From assembly GCA_050743625.1 (NCBI GenBank), contig JBOGED010000002.1, forward strand, positions 1-32,012: 32,012 nt of DNA. The letters are read 5' to 3'. The position numbers and the translations under genes are program-made. The first letter of the stretch is position 1. The number at the start of each line of letters is the position of its first letter. The notes below the pieces were generated by a model. That model saw only the letters and a list, made by a program, of their open reading frames with translations. It was not told the DNA's origin and ran no database searches. Positions 6,493-14,697 of this stretch are shown here, one piece after another. This DNA comes from JBOGED01 sp050743625 (GTDB lineage: Bacteria > Actinomycetota > Nitriliruptoria > Euzebyales > Egibacteraceae).

Positions 6493-8509
6493 GGTCGTCT
6501 GGGCCGGTCACCGGGCGCTCGCAGGCGAAGTGCCGGCACACATAGGCGGCCGGCTTGCCGCCGACCAGACCGCGGCCGGCGAGCAGGGGAACCGATTCAC
6601 CGTCCGGCGGGCCAACGGCGAGAACCGCTCCCGGGCGCCATCGCTCACGCACCACACGGACGAGGTGCTCCGTGGCGGGGTCGTCGCGGCTGCCGACCAC
6701 CGCGACCTCTTGAGGACCGCCAAGTAAGCGCTCCGCGCCGCGCAGGAGCTCACCGTACCCGGTCGGCGACTGCTCGGCGCGCGACGCGAACACGCCGAGG
6801 GTCCGTTCGGCCTTCTCGATGTACTCGGGCTCACCGGTAAGCCCCGCGAGGCGTAAGTGAACGTCGACCATGACGCTCGCGCCGGAGGGAGTCGCGTTGT
6901 CCCACAGATCTCGTGGCCGTGTGAGCAACGCCTCGGCGTCGTCGGCGGTCGTGTAGTAGGCGCCGGCGCCGTCGCCGAACCGCGAGTGCGCGTCCGACGC
7001 CAGCTCGACCGCCCACCGGAGCCACGCGGGATCGGGATCCGCCTCGAAGAGTACGAGCAACGCCTGAGCCAGGTACGCGACATCCTCTAGGAAGGCGGGT
7101 ACGGCGGCCCCGTGGCCCTCCTTCCACGTATGGGCCAACCGTCCGTCGACGACGAGACGGTCGGCGAGGAACCGGGCGCACGCTCGCGCCGCCTCCACAT
7201 ACGAGCCAACTCCGAGGACGGCGCCGGTCTCGGCGAGCGCTCCGAGCACGAGCGCGTTCCACGAGGTCAGCACCTTGTCGTCCAACCCAGGTGGAACGCG
7301 CGTCGCCCGCCGGGTGTACAGCGCCTGGCGGACGGCCTCGAGGCTGGCCGGAGATGGCTCGGGCTCGTCTTCTCCGGGGGACCGGTGAAGGATGTTCGTG
7401 CGCGCGGGGGCGTGGCCGTGCGGATCGCGCCAGTTGCCTTCGTCGACCACCCCGAAGAAGCGCCTCCACCGAGCCGGTTCCTCACCGATCTTCCGCACGA
7501 CCTCGTCGAACTCGGCCGCGGTCCAGACGAAATACTTCCCCTCGACACCCTCAGAGTCGGCATCGGTGGCCGAGTAGAAGCCCCCCTCGCCGTGGCGCAT
7601 CTCACGTAAGAGGTAGTCGGCGGTCTCGACCGCGACGCGACGGAACACACCTTGGGACGTGACCTGGTACGCGTGGAGGTACGCGCGCAGCAGCAGCGCG
7701 TTGTCGTACAGCATCTTCTCGAAGTGGGGGACCAGCCACCGGTCATCGACCGAGTACCGGGCGAAGCCACCGCCGATCTGGTCGTAGATGCCGCCACGCG
7801 CCATCGCCTCCAGCGTGTGCGTGGCCGCGCGCTGGGCGGCCTCGTCCCCGGTCCTGAGGTGATGAGCGAGGAGGAAGTCGATGGTCATGGCCTGCGGAAA
7901 CTTGGGAGCTTGTCCGAACCCGCCAAGCTTTGAATCCCACGCCCGCACACACAAGGCGGCCACCCGATCGGTGAGTTCCCCATCGAAGGAGCCGTCGCTG
8001 GAGAGGGTTTGACCACGCTGGAGATAGGTGGCCAAGCGCTGCCCCGCGTCGAGCACGTTGTACCGCTGGTGGCTCCACGCGTCCCACACGCCCTCGAGCA
8101 CCTTGGTGAAGCCCGGCATACCGTGACGGGACTCCCTCGGCCAGTAGGTACCGCCATAGAACGGGACGGCATCCGGAGTGAGGAACACGCTCATCGGCCA
8201 GCCACCCTGGCCCGATAAGGCCTGGACCGCGCTCATGTACACGCTGTCGATATCCGGTCGCTCCTCGCGATCGACCTTGATGGACACGAACCGGTCGTTG
8301 AGGATCCGCGCGACCTCCTCGTCCTCGAACGACTCGTGTGCCATGACGTGGCACCAATGGCACGACGAGTACCCCACCGAGAGGAACACCGGTCGGTCGG
8401 TGGTCTTCGCGCGCTCGAAGGCCTCGGGACCCCACTCGAACCAATCGACCGGGTTGTCCGCATGCTGCCGCAGGTAGGGACTCGACGCGTACTGAAGGCG
8501 GTTCGGCAT
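6467..8509 (-). CDS. DUF255/YyaL-family thioredoxin-domain protein
   Basis: A 680-residue protein of the YyaL / spermatogenesis-associated protein 20 family. An N-terminal thioredoxin-like domain (about 1-170) carries C50-H-W-C53 in SSCHWCHVM followed by VDREERPDID and GQGGWPMSVFLTP; the remainder resembles an (alpha/alpha)6 glycosidase-like barrel (for example GGIYDQIGGGFARYSVD and PHFEKMLYDNALLLRAY). The precise biochemical role of the family is not established; a redox or cellobiose-2-epimerase-like activity has been suggested from fold only. Length and motifs are complete. The gene is divergent from the radical SAM gene, separated by about 48 bp that hold a LexA box, so both promoters could be affected by LexA. 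Confidence 0.9.
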   Translation of the reverse strand: MPNRLQYASSPYLRQHADNPVDWFEWGPEAFERAKTTDRPVFLSVGYSSCHWCHVMAHESFEDEEVARILNDRFVSIKVDREERPDIDSVYMSAVQALSGQGGWPMSVFLTPDAVPFYGGTYWPRESRHGMPGFTKVLEGVWDAWSHQRYNVLDAGQRLATYLQRGQTLSSDGSFDGELTDRVAALCVRAWDSKLGGFGQAPKFPQAMTIDFLLAHHLRTGDEAAQRAATHTLEAMARGGIYDQIGGGFARYSVDDRWLVPHFEKMLYDNALLLRAYLHAYQVTSQGVFRRVAVETADYLLREMRHGEGGFYSATDADSEGVEGKYFVWTAAEFDEVVRKIGEEPARWRRFFGVVDEGNWRDPHGHAPARTNILHRSPGEDEPEPSPASLEAVRQALYTRRATRVPPGLDDKVLTSWNALVLGALAETGAVLGVGSYVEAARACARFLADRLVVDGRLAHTWKEGHGAAVPAFLEDVAYLAQALLVLFEADPDPAWLRWAVELASDAHSRFGDGAGAYYTTADDAEALLTRPRDLWDNATPSGASVMVDVHLRLAGLTGEPEYIEKAERTLGVFASRAEQSPTGYGELLRGAERLLGGPQEVAVVGSRDDPATEHLVRVVRERWRPGAVLAVGPPDGESVPLLAGRGLVGGKPAAYVCRHFACERPVTGPDDLRALLDQR

Positions 8510-8521
8510 GTGAGAAAACCC

Positions 8522-8550
8522 TTGCGTTATGCGAACTAGTGTTCGAGAAT
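8522..8550 (+). promoter_or_regulatory. promoter with LexA (SOS) box for the radical SAM gene
   Basis: CGAAC-TAGT-GTTCG (8532-8545, with flanking A at 8546) is a perfect 5-bp-arm match to the Gram-positive SOS box (mycobacterial consensus TCGAAC-N4-GTTCGA). It lies between a weak -35 TTGCGT (8522-8527) and a -10 GAGAAT (8545-8550) spaced by 17 bp, and the -10 ends 7 nt before ATG 8558. LexA bound here would block RNA polymerase. The box match is directly visible; repression is inferred. Confidence 0.8.
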
Positions 8551-8557
8551 GGAGTCT

Positions 8558-9601
8558 ATGACGTCGATCCGTGATCTGCAGAGGGCGCCGGACGCGTCCC
8601 CGGCTGCTGCCCCGCCGACCCTACCTCTCCAGATCGAGCGGGTCCGGACCTTCGAGACCCCAGAGTTCTCCGGGATGCGCTTCCTGGAGGTCGAGGCAAA
8701 GTCTGCCCTGAACCGCGTCCGCGGCATGCCCTTCCCCTGGAGCATCAACCCGTATAGAGGCTGCTCTCATGCATGCCGCTACTGCTTTGCCCGGCCCAGC
8801 CACACGTACCTGAACCTGTCGCCTTTGGACGACTTCGAGCGGACCATCGTGGTGAAGGTGAACGTCGCAGAGGTGCTGCGTCGTGAGTTAGCCCGCCCAT
8901 CGTGGAAGGGTGAGCAGGTTGCGATGGGGACGAACACCGATCCGTACCAGCGGTGTGAGGGGCGGTACCGGCTGATGCCTGGGATCATCGAGGCGTTGGC
9001 CGAGGGGCTCACCCCGTTCTCAATCCTCACGAAAGGCACGTTGGTCACGCGTGACCTCGAGGCGTTACGGGCGGCCGCTGACCGGGTGTCCGTCACGTGC
9101 GCGCTCACGATCGGCATGCTGGACCGTCGGTTGTGGCGTGAGGCCGAGCCCGGGACACCGTCGCCGCAGGCCCGGCTCGAAGCGGTGGCCAGGCTGAACC
9201 GCGCGGGGATCCCGACCGGCGTGATGATCGCGCCGATCATGCCCGGGCTCAACGACGATCCGGACGCGCTCGACGCGGTGGTCGATGCGGCGGCGGCCGC
9301 GGGGGCGACGCACATCACCCCGATCGTGCTCCATCTGCGGCCCGGAGTGCGCGAGCTGTTCTGGCCCTGGCTCGAGCAGGCCTATCCAGCGCTCGTCGGC
9401 CGCTACCAGCAGCTCTACCGCGGGTCAAGCGCGACGGCCGCCTACCGCAAGGACGTGGAGGCGCTCGTCGCCGAGCGCCGCCGGCTCGCATGGGCTCGCC
9501 ATGGCCGCCCCGACGGCCACCCGACCGTACGGGGAGTCCCGAGGAAACGCGCCCCAGCGCAGCCATCGACGCAAGGTCACCAGCTCCGCCTTCTGCCATG
9601 A
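8558..9601 (+). CDS. Rv2578c-family radical SAM protein (SPL-like)
   Basis: A 347-residue radical SAM protein related to spore photoproduct lyase. C69, C73 and C76 in GCSHACRYCFARP form the CX3CX2C motif for the 4Fe-4S cluster that cleaves S-adenosylmethionine. Other family landmarks are PWSINPYRGC, VAMGTNTDPYQRCE, ILTKGTLVTRD and APIMPGLND. The DNA-repair substrate, if any, is unknown for this actinobacterial group; the catalytic cysteine of true SPL is not evident. ATG 8558 is preferred over 8549 because the -10 hexamer ends 7 nt before it, giving a leaderless mRNA with the LexA box inside the promoter. The C-terminal 30 residues are basic and Pro-rich. SOS control supports a role in DNA-damage response. 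Confidence 0.88.
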   Translation: MTSIRDLQRAPDASPAAAPPTLPLQIERVRTFETPEFSGMRFLEVEAKSALNRVRGMPFPWSINPYRGCSHACRYCFARPSHTYLNLSPLDDFERTIVVKVNVAEVLRRELARPSWKGEQVAMGTNTDPYQRCEGRYRLMPGIIEALAEGLTPFSILTKGTLVTRDLEALRAAADRVSVTCALTIGMLDRRLWREAEPGTPSPQARLEAVARLNRAGIPTGVMIAPIMPGLNDDPDALDAVVDAAAAAGATHITPIVLHLRPGVRELFWPWLEQAYPALVGRYQQLYRGSSATAAYRKDVEALVAERRRLAWARHGRPDGHPTVRGVPRKRAPAQPSTQGHQLRLLP

Positions 9602-9712
9602 CAATCGGCCGCACGTCGGCGGTTTCCTGCACAGCAGCTCATGCTGGCTGGCGCCATTGACAACATCCGGGTCAGGAGAATCGGGCAACCGGGCGATGCG
9701 TGGCTCCTTTTG

Positions 9713-9752
9713 GGTTAAACACCGGTCTTGTTCCACAAGCGCGCGTTTAACC
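9713..9752. repeat. nested inverted repeat
   Basis: GGTTAAAC (9713-9720) pairs with GTTTAACC (9745-9752), enclosing a smaller hairpin CTTG (9727-9730)/CAAG (9736-9739) with loop TTCCA. It directly abuts the 36-bp palindrome, sharing base 9752. Confidence 0.6.
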
Positions 9753-9787
9753 TGCGCTTTTCCTCCGGATCCGGAGGAAAAGCGCAG
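9752..9787. repeat. perfect 36-bp palindrome
   Basis: Left arm 9752-9769 (CTGCGCTTTTCCTCCGGA) is the exact reverse complement of right arm 9770-9787 with no spacer. It lies about 150 bp after the radical SAM gene and has four T and four A within the arms, so the RNA would form a long hairpin in either direction. It may be a bidirectional terminator or a protein-binding site. Confidence 0.75.
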
Positions 9788-10169
9788 TGTGACCCGTTAC
9801 TCTACGGCCCAGCTTGCGCGCTGATTGCGAGACGCCTATCCGCGCGAGCCCTTAGCCCAAGCGGGTCGCACATCGCCCGGTTTGCCGGATCTCGTCATTC
9901 CGGGGGGTGACGGCGCCAGCCGGCATGAGCTGGGTAAGGGGCGTTACGAGGTTCAAGGTCCTTGCTGCGGCAAGAGCAAGATCTCGATGCGGCCTTGCGG
10001 GCGCTGGCGTGACCCTGCATCATCGGGAGTACTGACCAGCGGTAGGGATGGGCGGGAATGACCAAGATGCGGCGGATTGCTGCTATTGGGCGTGCAGGGA
10101 CGGTCTACCTGCTTTGCCCCACCACTTCATCTTCTTGCTTGAGGCAAAACGGTGGCGTGGGGGTACCCG

Positions 10170-11672
10170 ATGGGCGGTGACATCGCGACGCCTGAGTTCG
10201 CTCGCGAGGATTGGGGTCGCTACCGGAACAAGCTCAAGACGTGCTTGGCGGTGCTCAAAGAGATCGTAGCGAGCGGCAGGCTCGAGGGCGGCCGGCGCTT
10301 GGCGGGCGTCGAGATGGAGGCGTGCTTGGCCGACTACGACGGCACCGTCCTGCCCATCAACGCCCAGATCCTCCAACAGCTTGAACCTGGCGCGTTCCAA
10401 CCCGAGCTCGCTCGGTTCACCATCGAGTTCACGCCCGCACCTCGCGAGCTGGCGACGGACTACTTTGACTGGCTCCAGCGCGAGTTGAGCTGCGGCCTCA
10501 GCCAGACTCAGGCGGCGGCGGAGGCGCTCGGTGGGCAGGCGATCGTCATCGGAATCCTCCCGACCATTACCAGCCGGGACACGACCGAGGCGAATCTCTC
10601 CGCGTACCCCCGCTACAAGGCGCTCAACGACAGCATCCTTGCGGCGCGAGGCGAGAACCTGCGCATCGAGATTGACGGCCAGGAATCGTTGCGCGAGGTT
10701 GCCGGCTCGATCCTCTTCGAGGCCGCGTGCACGGCGTTGCATCTCCATCTGCAGGTGGAGCCCAAGAACTCCGCGCAATGCTGGAACGCCGCGCAGGCGG
10801 CCTCCGCGCCGCTGGTCGCGGTGGCGGCGAACTCACCCTTCTTCCTGTACCGGCAACTGCATCACGAGACTCGCGTGGAGCTGTTCCGGCAGGCGGTTGA
10901 TACGCGTGTCGAGGAGTTCGTACACCAGGGCGTCCGTCCTCGCGTGTGGTTCGGTGAGGCCTGGCTGCGTGAGAGCGTCTTCGAGCTGTTCGAAGAGAAC
11001 ATCCGGTTCTTCCCACCGCTCCTCCCGATCTGCCATGACGAGGATCCGCAAGCCGTCCTGGACGCCGGCGGCGCGCCGTCGCTCAAGGAGCTGACCCTAC
11101 ATAACGGGACGATTTACCGGTGGAACCGTCCCGTCTACGAGGTCGTCGAGGGGATGCCCCATTTCCGGATTGAGAACCGCGTCCTTCCCGCCGGCCCAAC
11201 GGTCATCGACTCGGTCGCCAACCTCGCGCTCTACTGCGGGCTCCTCAACGCCCTCACGAACGCGAAGAGGCCGGTGTGGGAGGAGATGAGCTTCGACGCG
11301 GCCGCTGACAACTTCTTCACCGCCGCGAGGCACGGCCTAGAGTCGCGCCTCTACTGGCCGCGCGTGGGTGCCGAGATACCCGTCTCCGAGCTGCTGTTGC
11401 GCCACCTCATTCCCTTAGCCCGTGAGGGTCTGCGGGAATGGTCCATCGACGCACGCGACGCTGACCGCTACCTCGACGTCATCGAAGCCCGGTGCACGAC
11501 CGGGCAAAACGGCGCAACCTGGCAGATCGCGACGCACCGTGCGCTCGCCGATCAAGGACTGAACAGAGCCGAGGCTGCGCGTGAGCTGATCCGCCGTTAC
11601 GCCGCATACTCCCGGCGCGGCACCCCGGTGCACACCTGGCCCGTCCCCCAACTTCGACTTCGGGGCAGATAG
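10170..11672 (+). CDS. GCS2-family glutamate-cysteine ligase-like amidoligase
   Basis: A 500-residue protein of the glutamate-cysteine ligase type 2 superfamily, ATP-dependent carboxylate-amine ligases with a glutamine-synthetase-like fold. Landmarks are an N-terminal MGGD start like relatives that begin MG, GVEMEACLADYDG (the family's IG-E-E-LVD metal-binding strand), ARFTIEFTPAPREL, ALHLHLQV, AVAANSPFF, RVWFGEAW and WNRPVYEV. Length fits the longer actinobacterial GCS2 group and is greater than EgtA or YbdK. The substrate cannot be stated; a gamma-glutamyl or other amide bond is likely. GTG 10152 is an alternative start, but ATG 10170 has GGGGGT 6 nt upstream and fits relatives. The next gene is a zinc deacylase on the same strand 110 bp away. 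Confidence 0.82.
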   Translation: MGGDIATPEFAREDWGRYRNKLKTCLAVLKEIVASGRLEGGRRLAGVEMEACLADYDGTVLPINAQILQQLEPGAFQPELARFTIEFTPAPRELATDYFDWLQRELSCGLSQTQAAAEALGGQAIVIGILPTITSRDTTEANLSAYPRYKALNDSILAARGENLRIEIDGQESLREVAGSILFEAACTALHLHLQVEPKNSAQCWNAAQAASAPLVAVAANSPFFLYRQLHHETRVELFRQAVDTRVEEFVHQGVRPRVWFGEAWLRESVFELFEENIRFFPPLLPICHDEDPQAVLDAGGAPSLKELTLHNGTIYRWNRPVYEVVEGMPHFRIENRVLPAGPTVIDSVANLALYCGLLNALTNAKRPVWEEMSFDAAADNFFTAARHGLESRLYWPRVGAEIPVSELLLRHLIPLAREGLREWSIDARDADRYLDVIEARCTTGQNGATWQIATHRALADQGLNRAEAARELIRRYAAYSRRGTPVHTWPVPQLRLRGR

Positions 11673-11743
11673 CCCGCGAAGCCGAAGCTCGAGGCGAAAA
11701 ACCGCTGTCCGATTTGCCCCTTTTCATTTTGGCTTAAGCCGTT

Positions 11744-11772
11744 TTCACTTTGTGGAAAAACTGGAGTAGCCT
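11744..11772 (+). promoter_or_regulatory. predicted promoter of the AstE/AspA-like gene
   Basis: TTCACT (11744-11749), a 17-bp spacer, and TAGCCT (11767-11772) make a reasonable sigma-70-type promoter in an AT-richer gap. The -10 ends 10 nt before ATG 11783, so the leader would be only a few nucleotides long. A 10-bp palindrome GGCTTAAGCC (11731-11740) lies just upstream and could be an operator. Confidence 0.5.
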
Positions 11773-11782
11773 TTAGGGCACC

Positions 11783-12817
11783 ATGAGCGACTTCTACAGG
11801 CGACTCGAGGGGTACGAGGACGTCAAACGTCTCCTGGATGCGTCGGACGAGCAGGTCTTGGTAAACCTGGGCAAGCCAACGCTCATCCGAATTCCGGGCA
11901 CTGACGGTTCACCACGCGCGCGCTTCATCTCATGCCTGCTGCATGGGAATGAGGACTCTGGCTACCATGCGGTGCTCGAGCTCCTCCGGACGGGGGCGCG
12001 TTATCCGTTTGACCTGTGGATCTTCATCGGCAACGTGGCAGCCGCCAGCCGGGATGGGTGGTTCGCTCACCGGTACCTGGACGGTGAGGAGGACTTCAAC
12101 CGGGTCTGGGGGCGCGAGGATCCTACGACGCCGATGCGGGTGATCGCGGACGCGGTGGTCGCGGAGCTTGGCGCGGCCGATCTGGACGCCGCCGTCGATC
12201 TCCACAACAACACCGGCCAGAACCCGTACTACGCGGTGCTGCCGAGCCGTACCGACGCGGCGGTCGCGCTGGCGCTCACGTGCGTCGACAGGATCGTTGA
12301 GTGGCAGCTCCGCGCCCATTCGCTGATCGAGCAGTTCTCGTTACGCTGCCCGACAGTCGCCGTTGAGTGCGGACTCCCCCTCAGGCAACGCAACCACGCG
12401 TTCGCGCTGGGAGTCCTGCACCGATTCCTGGCGGCGCCTTCGTTTGAGCGGACCGAGGCCGTCCCATTGGCATTGCTCCGGCTCGCCTACCGTGTCTCGG
12501 TCCGCCCAGAGGTCGAGTTCACGTTCGACAGCGCGCTGCACAATGGCTATGAGCTCGCGCTCCGGCCTGGGCTGGACGGGCAGAACTTCGGCATGCTGCT
12601 CGCCGGCACCGAGCTGGGCAAGGTGCGTGAGGGGGCACCGCTGCCCTTGGAAGCACTCGATCTGAGCGGCCATGACGTGAGCCGACGGCTCTTCGAGATC
12701 CGGCCGGGTGGTCGCCTTGTGATCCGCGAGGACGTCACCCCGGTGATGATGACCCGCAGCGCGCTCCAAACCCGCCGCGACTGCCTCTTCTACGTCGGGC
12801 GCCACCTGGCCGTGTAG
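11783..12817 (+). CDS. AstE/AspA-like zinc-dependent deacylase (M14-type fold)
   Basis: A 344-residue protein of the succinylglutamate desuccinylase/aspartoacylase group of zinc carboxypeptidase-fold enzymes. Zinc ligands H54 and E57 are in LLHGNEDSG and H141 in AVDLHNNTG; the catalytic Glu is E195 in TVAVECGL. DFNRVWG and R97 match the substrate-carboxylate-binding region (R...D-NR). It should hydrolyse an amide or N-acyl bond of a small amino-acid derivative. Its neighbour is a GCS2-type amidoligase, a pairing that I recall from published comparative studies of amidoligase neighbourhoods, where ligase and deacylase make and break the same bond type. It ends in a nested hairpin that also closes Mca on the other strand. 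Confidence 0.82.
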   Translation: MSDFYRRLEGYEDVKRLLDASDEQVLVNLGKPTLIRIPGTDGSPRARFISCLLHGNEDSGYHAVLELLRTGARYPFDLWIFIGNVAAASRDGWFAHRYLDGEEDFNRVWGREDPTTPMRVIADAVVAELGAADLDAAVDLHNNTGQNPYYAVLPSRTDAAVALALTCVDRIVEWQLRAHSLIEQFSLRCPTVAVECGLPLRQRNHAFALGVLHRFLAAPSFERTEAVPLALLRLAYRVSVRPEVEFTFDSALHNGYELALRPGLDGQNFGMLLAGTELGKVREGAPLPLEALDLSGHDVSRRLFEIRPGGRLVIREDVTPVMMTRSALQTRRDCLFYVGRHLAV

Positions 12818-12832
12818 ACCTCTGGCGGATCT

Positions 12833-12881
12833 GGGGTGTGTCGGCTCAGGTCCGGATTCCGGACCTCAATCGACACACCCC
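12833..12881. terminator. nested hairpin, probable bidirectional terminator
   Basis: GGGGTGTGTCG (12833-12843) pairs with CGACACACCCC (12871-12881) and GGTCCGG (12849-12855) pairs with CCGGACC (12859-12865) around loop ATT, separated by a 5x5 internal loop that itself has some pairs. It lies between two converging genes, 16 bp after the AstE-like stop and 16 bp after the mca stop on the other strand. Confidence 0.78.
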
Positions 12882-12896
12882 GCTCGGTGCAAGCGC

Positions 12897-13760
12897 CTAG
12901 TCCTCCAGGCCAGCGAACAGCGACGACTCTGGTGGGGTGGTGTCCACCCGGCTCCAGACGAGGATGAAGTCCTCGTGCGGGTAGATCCGCCTCTGATCAG
13001 GCACCTTGAACCACAGCCCGGCGGGGTCGACCTGGGTCGCATGAGCGATCAGCGCTTGCGTGCGCTGGCTGATGAAGTCACCGACCTCGATGCTCGTGGT
13101 GGTCCGGTCGATGTCCTCGGGATCCCACCCGGCGAGCCAATCCCCGTACGGGGATTCAATCCCCTCCGCGGCACAGGCGTCGTGCAGCGCCTGGACACGC
13201 CTGCGGTTGAAGGCTCCCATGTAGTACAGCTTGCGGACCTGCCAAGGCGGGAACGTCCCCGGTTGCCACGCGGGATCAGCCGCCGCCTCGACTGCCCGGA
13301 CGCTGACGTCGTGGCAGCGGACGTGGTCGGGATGGGGGTAGCCCCCGTTCTCGGGGTAGGTGGCGACCACGTCCGGTCGTTCCCGACGGATGATCGTGGC
13401 GAGCCGCTCCACGGGCTGCTCGATGGGGAGATTGAAGAAGCAGTCCGGCGGCAACGCGGAGCCGTCGCCTTCGAAGCTCTCCACGTAGCCGGAGTCGCGG
13501 TATCCCAGGTCGAAGTGGTCGGTGACCCCGAGGATCTCCAACGCCCGCGCGAGCTCGGAAGCGCGGATCTCGACCATCCGCTCCTCGATGCCGGGCAGGG
13601 ACATCGCCGGGTTCAGGATCTCGCCCGCCGACCCATCCGTGCAGGTCACCACGGATACTCGGTATCCCTCCTTGACATAGCGGGCCATGGTCGCGGCCCC
13701 TTTGGAGGACTCGTCGTCGGGATGGGCATGCACAAACATTGCGTGGAGGGAACTTCGCAT
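12897..13760 (-). CDS. mca: mycothiol S-conjugate amidase
   Basis: A zinc amidase that cleaves mycothiol-toxin conjugates to a mercapturic acid and GlcN-Ins, a detoxification step known only in actinobacteria. At 287 residues it matches the mycobacterial enzyme (288). Zinc-site motifs are AHPDDESSKGAAT (H13, D16) and GGYPHPDHVRCH (H146). GEILNPAM, QRTQALIAHATQVDP and ESSLFAGLE also match Mca closely, which favours it over the paralogous MshB deacetylase. Start 13760 gives four residues more than a start at LHAMFVHAH, similar to relatives. It follows the CinA-N-like gene by 24 bp, so they probably form an operon. Presence of Mca implies that the organism makes mycothiol. Confidence 0.93.
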   Translation of the reverse strand: MRSSLHAMFVHAHPDDESSKGAATMARYVKEGYRVSVVTCTDGSAGEILNPAMSLPGIEERMVEIRASELARALEILGVTDHFDLGYRDSGYVESFEGDGSALPPDCFFNLPIEQPVERLATIIRRERPDVVATYPENGGYPHPDHVRCHDVSVRAVEAAADPAWQPGTFPPWQVRKLYYMGAFNRRRVQALHDACAAEGIESPYGDWLAGWDPEDIDRTTTSIEVGDFISQRTQALIAHATQVDPAGLWFKVPDQRRIYPHEDFILVWSRVDTTPPESSLFAGLED

Positions 13761-13784
13761 CGCGGCCAGGCTACCTCGGCGTTG

Positions 13785-14609
13785 TCATTGCCAGCGAGCG
13801 TTCCATGCGGCGCGTAAGCGCTGGCTCGAGGGATCGGCGTCGAGGTGCGCGATGAAGTCGCGCACCAGCTTCATGGCCTGCTCGACCCGGTCGCGGGGAC
13901 CCTTGAGCCGGATCACGCATTCCAGATCGGGATACGAGCCGACATGGAGATCGGGGAACTCGGCGACCAGCCGGTCGAGTACCGGGCTCAGCGTGGACTC
14001 GGGATACCCGTGACGCGCCTCCGCGACATGGAGGGGGGCTCCATGGCCCACGAGCAGCGCGGGTTCGATCCCTTCCCTCACGATTCGTTTCAGCTCGCTC
14101 GGCACCCCGGGCAGGATCACGATGGTGACGCCGCCCTCGTGGTGGCAACCTCGCTCCACGTCCACGACGATTCCTGGCGCGATCCCGCCTGTGCTCGCCA
14201 AGAGGCGCGCGCCTTCGGGCACCAGCGCCATCTTCCTCATGGCCCGCTCGTGTTCGGGCGTGATCTCGGCGCCCTGCGCGATGGTCCACTGCAACGCCCG
14301 CGTGATTCGCGCGTCGATCTCGGGCTCTACACGCAACCCGAGGCCCAACGTCGCGGCCACAGCCGCGACCGTGACGTCGTCGGGAGTCGAGCCGATGCCG
14401 CCTGAGGTGAGCAGCACCCGTGGCCGTGGCCGCGCGAGCTCACCCGTCAGAGCATCGTCGATCGCGCCGCAGTCATCGGGCACGGTGACGATCCGGTCCA
14501 GCGGCACACCCATCGCATGCAGCCGGCCAGCGATCCAACCGGAGTTGGTGTCGCGCACGAACCCACCGAGGATCTCGTCCCCGATGACGACAATGGAGGC
14601 ACGCATCAT
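13785..14609 (-). CDS. molybdopterin-binding (CinA N-terminal/MoCF-biosynth) domain protein
   Basis: A 274-residue single-domain protein of the MoCF_biosynth fold. The N-terminal VVIGDEILGGFVRDTNSGWI and LLTSGGIGSTPDDVT (residues 69-78 SGGIGSTPDD) are the family's signature loops, and LPGVPSELKR matches the conserved PGVP segment of CinA. The C-terminal CinA nicotinamide-nucleotide amidohydrolase domain is absent, so it is a CinA-N or FAD-synthase-like stand-alone protein, often annotated competence/damage-inducible; the reaction is uncertain. I chose ATG 14609 (followed by another ATG) because homology begins there and TATCCT ends 6 nt upstream, suggesting a leaderless start. It leads the operon with mca. 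Confidence 0.85.
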   Translation of the reverse strand: MMRASIVVIGDEILGGFVRDTNSGWIAGRLHAMGVPLDRIVTVPDDCGAIDDALTGELARPRPRVLLTSGGIGSTPDDVTVAAVAATLGLGLRVEPEIDARITRALQWTIAQGAEITPEHERAMRKMALVPEGARLLASTGGIAPGIVVDVERGCHHEGGVTIVILPGVPSELKRIVREGIEPALLVGHGAPLHVAEARHGYPESTLSPVLDRLVAEFPDLHVGSYPDLECVIRLKGPRDRVEQAMKLVRDFIAHLDADPSSQRLRAAWNARWQ

Positions 14610-14697
14610 CCTGTCAGGATAGTGGGCGGCGGCCGCGGGTGGGTCCGCGGCGCAACCTCCGCTGCTTACCGCACCGTGGGCCATAGGATTTGGAGTC

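Larger units (their letters stand above)
9602..10169 (+). other. 568-bp non-coding region with palindromes
   Basis: No convincing gene. The first part (9713-9787) holds two adjacent inverted repeats listed separately. The rest (9788-10169) has short open frames without family resemblance, codon bias or ribosome sites. A stem TTTGCC/GGCAAA (10114-10119 and 10143-10148 approximately) lies in the leader of the next gene. No tRNA could be folded, although one stretch near 9950 has a T-loop-like GGTTCAA. Confidence 0.55.

Noticed and set aside
9905..9990. possible tRNA because of a GGTTCAA T-loop-like sequence
   Set aside because: No acceptor stem or anticodon arm can be drawn around it.
9825..10061. 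78-residue plus-strand frame in the non-coding region
   Set aside because: No ribosome site, no family resemblance and atypical composition; could be a remnant but cannot be supported.
12975..13817. 280-residue plus-strand frame opposite mca
   Set aside because: Antisense to Mca, whose motifs and length are complete.
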